Source: DATBLE01 sp050258035 (GTDB lineage: Bacteria; Actinomycetota; Thermoleophilia; Gaiellales; Gaiellaceae). From it: DNA of 40,223 nt. A model generated the notes under the pieces. It was not told the origin of the DNA and searched no databases. It saw nothing but the letters and a program-made list of their open reading frames with translations. Shown piece after piece: positions 15,644 to 22,487 of the stretch; the first letter of the stretch is position 1; every line of letters starts with the position of its first letter. The translations under genes were made by a program, and so were the position numbers. Location of the stretch: NCBI GenBank assembly GCA_050258035.1, contig JBLMYA010000064.1:1-40223 (forward strand), in the 5' to 3' direction.

Positions 15644-17593
15644 TTGGGCCGGCGACAGCTCTTCGGGGTCGTGGCGATTGCCGCCGGCCTGGCGGCGGTC
15701 TCCGGATCGAGCGCGCAGATCCCGGCGTCGCCGACGACGAGCGTCCAGCCCAACGTCGACATCACGCGGTTGAAGGGCGACGACGCGGAAGGGACCATCG
15801 CGATCAACCCGACGAAGCCCGACGAGATCTTCGTGGCGGTGAACCGCTTCACCGCGCGGCGCAGCACGAACGGCGGGAAGACCTGGTCGAAGGCGGGTAG
15901 CGGCGTCTCCACGACGTGCTGCGACAACGCGACCGCCTGGGACGACTTCGGGAACCTCTTCCTGGTCAACCTGAACCTGCTGTCGAACTTCCCGTTCGTC
16001 GACCAGGCGCCGCTGTACGTCAGCACGAACGGCGGGCAGAAGTTCAAGAAGCTGACCGTCCTGAACGCGGACCCGGACGTCGACCAACCGACGGTCAAGG
16101 CCGGAGCCGGCGCGGTGTGGGCGACCTGGGACGAGGCCGGCACGATCATGGCCTCGGGCGCACCGGTGACCGGGCTCGGCGCGATCGGCGCCTTCTCGCG
16201 GCCGGAGCCCGCGCACGGGAGCGGCGGGCCCTCGCCGCATCCGCCGCGGCGGCTCCCGGGCACGAGTCAGCCTGCACCCGGCTCCGAGGATGGGAACGGC
16301 CAGTTCGGCGACATCGCGATCGGCCCGAGCGGGCAGGTCGTCGTCGCCTGGCAGACGTCCCAGGGCGACAGCGTCTCCTGCCCGTGCGAGATCGACGTGA
16401 ACACCGACGCCGACGGGCTCGGTCCCGGCGGCTTCGGATCCGCGGTCAAGGTCACCGACGTCGACGTTGCGAAGTTCGACGCCATCCCGCCGCAGCCGAA
16501 CCGGACGGTCGACGCCGAGGCGAATCTCCAGTACGACCGGAGCGGCGGTCCTTTCAACGGCCGCCTCTACCTCGTCTACACCGATGCCGCCGGACCGCCG
16601 GGAGATCCCGGAAACGACGACACCGACATCTACATCCGCCACTCGGACAACGACGGCGCGACGTGGAGCTCGGCGGTCAAGGTCAACGACGACGGCACCG
16701 CGCGCTCCCAGTTCCTGCCCTACGTCGCCGTCGACCAGGTGACGGGGAACCTGATCGTCACGTGGTACGACGCCCGGAACGACCCGACCAACCACGACGC
16801 GATCGAGTACTGGGGCGGGGTCTCCGACGACGGCGGGGCGACATTTGCGAACTTCCAGATCAGCGCCGGCTCCTCGAACGGCGACGCCGGCTTCGAACCG
16901 GACTTCGAGTTCGGCGACTACTCGTGGGTGGACTTCTTCGACGGGGTGGCCATGCCCGTCTGGTCGGACAACTCGGACTCGGCCGGCGGCAACCCCGACG
17001 GCGCCGGCTCCGGGCTCGACCTCTATACCTCCCGGATCGAGGTCGGCCCGTTCTGCAACGGACGCCGGGCGACGATCGTCGGCACGCCGGGCGACGACCC
17101 GATCGACGGCACGAGCGGTGACGACGTCATCGCCGGCCTCGGCGGCAACGACACCATCGACGGGAAGGGCGGGAACGACACCGTGTGCGGCGGTGACGGC
17201 AACGACACCTTCGTGCAGGGCGCCGCTCCGGACGGCGCCGACGTCCTGATCGGTGGGGCCGGAGTCGACACGACCGACTACTCCGCCCGGACCGGCGACC
17301 TGGTCGTCAGGCTGGACGGCAAGGCGAACGACGGGGAGAAGAAGGAAAGGGACAACGTGCAGACCGAGAACGTCGGCGGCGGCTCCGGCGCGGACAGGCT
17401 CACCGGCGACGGCGACTCCAACGTCCTCACGGGCGGCGCCGGAAACGACAAGCTCTTCGGGAAGGCCGGAGCCGACACGCTGAACGGAAACGACGGCGTC
17501 ACGAAGAACGACAAGCTCGACTGCGGCAAGAACGACGGCGTCGCCGACGTGTTCGCAGCCGACCCCCAGGACAAGATCAGCAACTGCCCGTAG
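15644..17593 (+). CDS. Secreted BNR/sialidase-like beta-propeller protein with C-terminal RTX calcium-binding repeats
   Basis: 649 residues from TTG 15644 (TAGCAT box eight bases upstream). Residues 1-24 are a signal peptide (FGVVAIAAGLAAVSGSSAQ). Residues about 40-460 carry BNR/Asp-box-like repeats of a sialidase-type propeller: RRSTNGGKTWSKAG, YVSTNGGQKF, IRHSDNDGATWSSAVKV, GVSDDGGATF. Residues about 475-640 hold RTX nonapeptides (GTPGDDPIDGTSGDDVIAGL, GGNDTIDGKGGNDTVCGGD, LTGGAGNDKLFGKAGADT) that bind calcium outside the cell. A proline/serine-rich linker lies about 190-215. No sialidase catalytic arginine triad is recognisable, so enzymatic activity is doubtful. No type I secretion genes are nearby and the signal peptide argues for Sec export. 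Confidence 0.85.
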   Translation: MGRRQLFGVVAIAAGLAAVSGSSAQIPASPTTSVQPNVDITRLKGDDAEGTIAINPTKPDEIFVAVNRFTARRSTNGGKTWSKAGSGVSTTCCDNATAWDDFGNLFLVNLNLLSNFPFVDQAPLYVSTNGGQKFKKLTVLNADPDVDQPTVKAGAGAVWATWDEAGTIMASGAPVTGLGAIGAFSRPEPAHGSGGPSPHPPRRLPGTSQPAPGSEDGNGQFGDIAIGPSGQVVVAWQTSQGDSVSCPCEIDVNTDADGLGPGGFGSAVKVTDVDVAKFDAIPPQPNRTVDAEANLQYDRSGGPFNGRLYLVYTDAAGPPGDPGNDDTDIYIRHSDNDGATWSSAVKVNDDGTARSQFLPYVAVDQVTGNLIVTWYDARNDPTNHDAIEYWGGVSDDGGATFANFQISAGSSNGDAGFEPDFEFGDYSWVDFFDGVAMPVWSDNSDSAGGNPDGAGSGLDLYTSRIEVGPFCNGRRATIVGTPGDDPIDGTSGDDVIAGLGGNDTIDGKGGNDTVCGGDGNDTFVQGAAPDGADVLIGGAGVDTTDYSARTGDLVVRLDGKANDGEKKERDNVQTENVGGGSGADRLTGDGDSNVLTGGAGNDKLFGKAGADTLNGNDGVTKNDKLDCGKNDGVADVFAADPQDKISNCP

Positions 17594-17610
17594 CACCGGG
17601 CGCGCCCGGC

Positions 17611-17616
17611 TACGCT
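17611..17616 (+). promoter_or_regulatory. -10-like box TACGCT, 6 bp before PAS gene start
   Basis: TACGCT, six bases, GTG 17623, no Shine-Dalgarno sequence. Same geometry as gdhA, addB and the transpeptidase gene. Confidence 0.5.
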
Positions 17617-17622
17617 GACCCC

Positions 17623-18072
17623 GTGCCCTTCTACATCTGCCCGAACTGCAAGGACCGGTCGATCGACATCGACGGGCTCGAGGGGATGTCCCGGGAGACG
17701 GTCGCCTGTCACCGGTGCGGCTTCGGCTTCCTCTTCGAGCTGATGGACGACTACTATCCCGGGCCGAACACGGGCCTCGTGGTCTGCGACCAGGAGGGGC
17801 GCATCCTGGCGTCGGGACGCGGCGTATTCGAGCTCACCGGCTACAGCGAGGGCGAGTTGATGGGGCACCCGGTCGTCGAGCGGCTCGCGCTCGACGGATT
17901 CGAAGACGGCAAGAACCCGGTCTCGCTCGCGCTCGAGTGGGGTGTCCGCCGGCTGGGCGAGCGCCTCCGGCTGCGGACGAAGGCCGGGGTCGTGAAGCCG
18001 GTGACCGCCGATCTCTTCCCCGCGTACGACGAGGACGGCGGCCTGCTGGTCGCACTCAGCCCGCGGTCCTGA
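17623..18072 (+). CDS. Zinc-ribbon plus PAS-domain protein
   Basis: 149 residues. Residues 5-40 form a zinc ribbon with two cysteine pairs (YICPNCKDRS and VACHRCGFGF). Residues about 48-148 are a PAS fold: GPNTGLVVCDQEGRILASGR, VFELTGYSEGELMGHPVVER and a final strand LFPAYDEDGGLLVALSP. There is no output domain, so it is a small sensor or adaptor that must act through a partner; ligand unknown. GTG 17623 sits six bases after a TACGCT box. Its last 17 bp overlap the end of the GNAT gene on the opposite strand. Confidence 0.8.
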   Translation: MPFYICPNCKDRSIDIDGLEGMSRETVACHRCGFGFLFELMDDYYPGPNTGLVVCDQEGRILASGRGVFELTGYSEGELMGHPVVERLALDGFEDGKNPVSLALEWGVRRLGERLRLRTKAGVVKPVTADLFPAYDEDGGLLVALSPRS

Positions 18073-18541
18073 CCGCCCTCACGAAGCGGCGCACCTTCGG
18101 CCCCGGGTCGTCCTCCTCGAAGCCTGCCCTCCGGAGGGCCCGGATCGACGCCTCGTTGTCGGGCAGCGTCTGCGCCCGGACGCAGGTCACGTCGCGCTGG
18201 GCGAGCGACCACTCGGCGACGGCTTCGATCGCCTCGGTCGCGTAGCCCTGCCGCCGCGCGGAAGGGACGATCGCGTAGCCGATCGTGACCGATCCCCCCT
18301 TCGGCGGCTCGACGAAGCCGATCTCGCCGATGACGCACTCGTCCTCACGCCGGACGACGAGATGGAAGCCGTAGTCGCGGTCACCGTGGCGGAGGAAGAG
18401 GCCGACGCCGTCGCGCGTGTCCGGCAACGGGTAGCCCTCGGCGTACGACCACCCCTCGGGCAGCACGCCGGCGTGCAGCGCTCCGGCCTCCTCGGCCGTC
18501 ACGGCGTGCAGGCGCAGGCGGTCCGTCTCCAGATCGGGCAC
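18056..18541 (-). CDS. GNAT family N-acetyltransferase (RimJ/RimL type)
   Basis: 161 residues. The opening MPDLETDRLRLHAVTAEEAG matches RimJ/RimL-like GNATs. The acetyl-CoA site is seen in VTIGYAIVPSARRQGYATEA (the Q/RxxGxG/A loop), followed by VAEWSLAQRDVTCVRAQTLP and ASIRALRRAGFEE, the standard last helix and strand. Substrate is unknown; relatives acetylate ribosomal proteins, amino acids or small molecules. GTG 18541 lies six bases after a TAGGCT box. It overlaps the PAS gene tail-to-tail by 17 bp and follows nth (stop at 18557) on the same strand. Confidence 0.88.
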   Translation of the reverse strand: MPDLETDRLRLHAVTAEEAGALHAGVLPEGWSYAEGYPLPDTRDGVGLFLRHGDRDYGFHLVVRREDECVIGEIGFVEPPKGGSVTIGYAIVPSARRQGYATEAIEAVAEWSLAQRDVTCVRAQTLPDNEASIRALRRAGFEEDDPGPKVRRFVRAVRTAG

Positions 18542-18547
18542 CGGCGG

Positions 18548-18553
18548 AGCCTA
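18548..18553 (-). promoter_or_regulatory. -10-like box TAGGCT, 6 bp before GNAT gene start
   Basis: TAGGCT, six bases (CCGCCG), GTG 18541 on the minus strand; no Shine-Dalgarno sequence. This supports an independent leaderless transcript within the nth-GNAT gap of only 15 bp. Confidence 0.5.
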
Positions 18554-18556
18554 CGC

Positions 18557-19225
18557 TCACGTTCGCGCCGACGGGCACAGGTCGAGCAGGACGCAGTCGG
18601 GGCACCGGGGTGCCCGTGCGAGACACAGACGCCGTCCGTGCCAGATCAGGAGGTGCGGGAAGATCCCCCAGTCGGCGGGCGGGACGAGCCGCTGCAGGTC
18701 GCGCTCGATCTTCACGGGATCGTCGTGACGGGTGAGGCCGAGCCGCTGCGAGAGCCGGCGCACGTGCGTGTCGACGACGATGCCCTGGGCGTCTCCGAGT
18801 TCTGCCGCGACCACGTTCGCGGTCTTGCGGGCGACACCGGGCAGGCGGACGAGCTCTTCCAGCCGGCGCGGGACGCGTCCGTCGTACTCCTCGATCAGCA
18901 TCGCCATCGTCCCGCGGATCGCCTTCGCCTTCTGGCGGAAGAACCCGGTCGCGTAGATGTCGCGCTCCAGCTCCTCCTGCCGCACCGCCAGGTAGTCCTC
19001 CGGCCGGTGGTACTTCTCGAAGAGCTGTTCCGTCACCCGGTTGACGTTCACGTCGGTGGTCTGGGCGGAGAGCATCACCGACACGAGCAGCTCGACGTCC
19101 GAGCCGAACCTGAGCGCGATCCGCGCGTCGGCGTGCTCGGCTTTCAGCCGCTCGACGATCGGCCGGATGCGGGCCCTTCTGGGTCCGACCCGCTTCCGGG
19201 CCTCGCCGACGAAGCTGCGCACCAC
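18557..19225 (-). CDS. nth: Endonuclease III (DNA glycosylase/AP lyase)
   Basis: 222 residues, against 211 in E. coli. Helix-hairpin-helix with catalytic lysine: LVRLPGVARKTANVVAAE (about 118-135); catalytic aspartate in VVDTHVRRLSQRLGL. The [4Fe-4S] cluster is complete, C-x6-C-x2-C-x5-C in CLARAPRCPDCVLLDLC. It removes oxidised pyrimidines. AQTTDVNVNRVTEQLFEKY is also typical. The start GTG (19225, or the next codon at 19222) overlaps the TAG stop of the AddA-like gene, so it is translated as the last gene of the addB-addA-nth unit. That places a base-excision enzyme under the same control as the double-strand-break resection machinery. Confidence 0.95.
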   Translation of the reverse strand: MVRSFVGEARKRVGPRRARIRPIVERLKAEHADARIALRFGSDVELLVSVMLSAQTTDVNVNRVTEQLFEKYHRPEDYLAVRQEELERDIYATGFFRQKAKAIRGTMAMLIEEYDGRVPRRLEELVRLPGVARKTANVVAAELGDAQGIVVDTHVRRLSQRLGLTRHDDPVKIERDLQRLVPPADWGIFPHLLIWHGRRLCLARAPRCPDCVLLDLCPSART

Positions 19226-22200
19226 TAGCCGCGGAGGGCCGGCCCGGCGCAGACCACGTCGAGCGCCGGGCACCCGGCGCACGCGAACTCGCTCGGTCGC
19301 GGCCGGAACCCGCCGGCTTGGATGCGCGCGATCGCGGCAGAGAGCTCGGCCTCGAGGCCCGGCAGCTCCTCCGAGCGGAACGTCGCCTCGACGAGCTCGT
19401 CCGGTTTCTCCAGGAACTGGTAGACGATCTCGACCTCGTCGGCGCCGGCGCGGAAGCACGCGATCGCGTAGACGAGGCGTTGCAGCCGATACTCGGCGTC
19501 GACCACCTCGGCCGGCGACACCTCGCCGAGCACGTTCGACTTGAAGTCGGCGACGAGCGCGCGACCGCCCTCCAGGTGGAGAACGTCGAGCACGCCGTGG
19601 AAGAGCACGCCGTCGTGCTCGAACGCGAACGGCCGCTCGGAGGAGACGCCGCCGAGCGCCGCGAGCCGCGCCGCGAGCGGGGAGGCGCAGTACGCATCGA
19701 CGAGCCCGCCGATCCGCTCGAGCTCCTCCGCGGTCGCGCCGGGGTACCACGCGAGCACCTGGTCGAGGGACGGCGGGCCCGGCGCGCCCAGGTCGATCCG
19801 CTCGAGGAGGCGGTGCACGGAGTCGCCGATCTCGCTCGCCGCCATTCCCGTCTGTCCCGGCATCCGGCCGCTGCCGTCCACCGGCCGCAGGCCTCCCAGC
19901 CGCTCGGCGTAGAAGCGGTATGGACAGCGCTCGAAGAGCGCGAGCGCGGAGTACGAGAGGCGCCGGACCGGGTCGACGGCAGGCGCGGCGACCGGTTCCA
20001 GCAGCGGCAGCGCGGGGAGGTCGAGCCGCGGCTCGGGCACGCCGAGGTCGAACAGGCTGAGCTGCGGATCGGCGGCCTCGGCGGGTGTCTCTTCCTCGGG
20101 GGCGACCGCGAAGCGGTCGACCCGGATCCGGAGCCGCGCCTCCCCACGGACGACGTCCCCGTCCTCGAGCTCCTCGACCTCGAGGCGGTCGAGCACCCAT
20201 CCGATCGGAGTCTTCGGGTCGCGGCGGCCGGGATCGACGGAGCCGGCCACGATCAGCTTGTCGATCGCGCGCGTCATCGCGACGTAGTACAGGCGGAGCC
20301 GTTCGGCCTCGTCCGCCGCCTCCTCGACGTCACGCACCGCCTCGTAGGAGAACGCCGCCAGGCGCTTTCCCGACAGCGGGTCGACGACCTTGAAGCCGAA
20401 CCGGCCGTCGGGGAGGCAGATGATCTCCTCGCCGCGCGTCGCCAGACGCTCGCGCCCGGCGTCCGCGACGACGACGACGCGGAACTCGAGGCCCTTCGCC
20501 GCGTGGATGGTCAGGAGTCGCACGGCGCCCGCACCCTCCTCCTCGGCCACCGCTTCCAGCTCCTTGACGCCGGCCGCGTCCTGCTCGGACACGAACTGGA
20601 CGAACCCCTCCACGTCGGGCCCGCGGAGCTCCTCGTACGAACGGGCGAGGCGCGCGAGCTTCCGCAGGTTCGCGTAGCGGCGCCGGCCGTCCCACTGGGC
20701 GAGGACGGCGAGGTCGTAGTCGTGCTCGACCACGACCTGCTCGCAGAGACGTTCGAGCCCGACGCTCCCGGCCAGGGCCGTGAGCCGGTCGTATCGCTGT
20801 CTGAACGCCTGGAGCAGCCGCTCGTCGCGGTCGGAGATGCCCTCGGGCAGGCCCTTCTCGACCGCCGTGAAGAGCGGCCGCCTGGTGGCCGCGCGCCGAA
20901 GCAGGGCGAGCGCGTCGTTGGACACGCCGACGAACGGCGAGGCGAGCACCGTCACCAGCGCCTCGTCGTCGTAGCGGTTGTGCAGGAGCCGCAGGTAGCC
21001 GAGCAGGTCGACCACCTGTTGCTGGCCGAAATAGCCGCGGCCGGTGGCCCGGTAGGTGGGCAGGTCGAGCTCGCGGAGCGCCTCCTCGTACTGCTCGGCG
21101 TCGGTGCCCGCCGCGAAGAGCAGGACGATCTCGCCGGGCTCCGCTTCTCCGGAGTCGACGAGCTCCCGCACACGACGTGCGACCGCCTTCGCCTCCCCGC
21201 GCCGCCACGGAGCTCCGGCGTCCTTGTAGCTCGCCTTGTCGGTGACGAGCAGCTCGGCGGCAGGACCGGAGGCCGGGTCGGGAAAGCGGCCGGCGGCGAC
21301 GAGGCGCTGGAACTCGTCTCCGAACGTCGCTCCGAAGAGCTCGTTCACGACGGCGAGCACCTCCGGCCGCGAGCGCCAGTTGTGGGTCAGGGAGAGGACG
21401 CCGGAGACCTGCTCGCGCCGTTCCCTGAACACCTCGACGTCGGCGTGGCGGAAGCGGTAGATCGACTGGAACTCGTCGCCGACGAAGAAGAGGTCGTCGC
21501 GGGCGATCAGGTCGATCAGCTCGCACTGGAGACGATTCGTGTCCTGGAACTCGTCGACGCAGACCTGCCGGAAGCGCACCTGCTCACGCCCGCGGATGAC
21601 CGCGTCGTCGCGGAGCAGGTCGCGGGCGCGGAGCTGGAGATCCTCGAAGTCGAGCGCCGACTCGCGTTCCTTCGCCGACCGGTAGGCGTACTCGAAGCCC
21701 CGGAGCAGCGTCTCGAGCAGCTCGCGGTCGCGCGCGGCGACGGCGTTCAGCGCCACCTGCTCGAGCGCCTCCCGCGCCTGCTCGTAGTCGTCGTCGCCGC
21801 GGACGGCGTAGCCGGTCAGGTCGAGCAGCGACTCGGGCTGCGGCCGCCGGTCGAGCAACTCGAGGAGCCGGACGGCCTCGTCGGCGTCGCCCGCGGCCCC
21901 CCGGACGCGCGAGACCGCGTCGTCGAGGCTCGGTGCGTCGCCGAGCGACAGCTCCAGCGGTCGGCCCGCAGCCCGCAGGGTCTCGTAGACCCCCGTCAGC
22001 ATACGGCGAAGCGCCGCCGAGCCGTACGTCGAGAGCAACGCGAGCCGGTCGGCCGGGCCGGCGCCGCAGAACTCGGCGAGCGCCGCCTCGAACGCCTCGG
22101 CCCGGAGCACGGCGGCCTGGCTCTCGTCGAGCACGCGGAAACGCGGATCGAGCCCGGCGGCGAACGGATGCTGCTTCAGCAGGCGCAGGCAGAACCCGTG

Positions 22201-22485
22201 GATGGTCGAGATCCAGGCGCCGTCCAGATCGCGGGTCAGGTCGCGTCTCCCGAGCTGCGCGAGGCGCGCCCGGATGCGGGCCCGCAGCTCGGCGGCCGCG
22301 CGCTCGGTGTAGGTGATCACGAGAATCGAGCCGACGTCGACGCCGCTGTCGATCGCGCGGGCGAAACGCTCGACGAGGACGGATGTCTTGCCGGTGCCGG
22401 CGCCGGCCGAGACGAAGACCAGCCCCTCCGCCTCGATGGCGGCGTGCTGCTCGGGAGTCGGCGGACGCTGTGCGGCCGTGGCCAC
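19225..22485 (-). CDS. addA: AddA-like UvrD/REP helicase-nuclease
   Basis: 1086 residues. SF1A motor: motif Q/I PTPEQHAAI and SAGAGTGKTSVLVERF (about 26-41), Ia VITYTERAAAELRARI, II VCVDEFQDTN, III FFVGDEFQSIYRFRHAD, IV LTHNWRSRPEVL, V LLTIHAAKGLEFRVVVVAD, VI RLYYVAMTRAIDKLIVAG. The C-terminal PD-(D/E)XK nuclease has GRALVADFKSNVLGE with upstream FHGVLDVLHL. Unlike textbook AddA, a Cys4 staple brackets the nuclease: one Cys in ALFERCPYRFYAERL and three in CAGCPALDVVC at the end, the arrangement that binds Fe-S in AddB and Cas4-type nucleases. GTG 22485 follows the AddB stop by two bases. It forms the resection complex with the upstream gene product. Confidence 0.9.
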   Translation of the reverse strand: MATAAQRPPTPEQHAAIEAEGLVFVSAGAGTGKTSVLVERFARAIDSGVDVGSILVITYTERAAAELRARIRARLAQLGRRDLTRDLDGAWISTIHGFCLRLLKQHPFAAGLDPRFRVLDESQAAVLRAEAFEAALAEFCGAGPADRLALLSTYGSAALRRMLTGVYETLRAAGRPLELSLGDAPSLDDAVSRVRGAAGDADEAVRLLELLDRRPQPESLLDLTGYAVRGDDDYEQAREALEQVALNAVAARDRELLETLLRGFEYAYRSAKERESALDFEDLQLRARDLLRDDAVIRGREQVRFRQVCVDEFQDTNRLQCELIDLIARDDLFFVGDEFQSIYRFRHADVEVFRERREQVSGVLSLTHNWRSRPEVLAVVNELFGATFGDEFQRLVAAGRFPDPASGPAAELLVTDKASYKDAGAPWRRGEAKAVARRVRELVDSGEAEPGEIVLLFAAGTDAEQYEEALRELDLPTYRATGRGYFGQQQVVDLLGYLRLLHNRYDDEALVTVLASPFVGVSNDALALLRRAATRRPLFTAVEKGLPEGISDRDERLLQAFRQRYDRLTALAGSVGLERLCEQVVVEHDYDLAVLAQWDGRRRYANLRKLARLARSYEELRGPDVEGFVQFVSEQDAAGVKELEAVAEEEGAGAVRLLTIHAAKGLEFRVVVVADAGRERLATRGEEIICLPDGRFGFKVVDPLSGKRLAAFSYEAVRDVEEAADEAERLRLYYVAMTRAIDKLIVAGSVDPGRRDPKTPIGWVLDRLEVEELEDGDVVRGEARLRIRVDRFAVAPEEETPAEAADPQLSLFDLGVPEPRLDLPALPLLEPVAAPAVDPVRRLSYSALALFERCPYRFYAERLGGLRPVDGSGRMPGQTGMAASEIGDSVHRLLERIDLGAPGPPSLDQVLAWYPGATAEELERIGGLVDAYCASPLAARLAALGGVSSERPFAFEHDGVLFHGVLDVLHLEGGRALVADFKSNVLGEVSPAEVVDAEYRLQRLVYAIACFRAGADEVEIVYQFLEKPDELVEATFRSEELPGLEAELSAAIARIQAGGFRPRPSEFACAGCPALDVVCAGPALRG

Positions 22486-22487
22486 GG

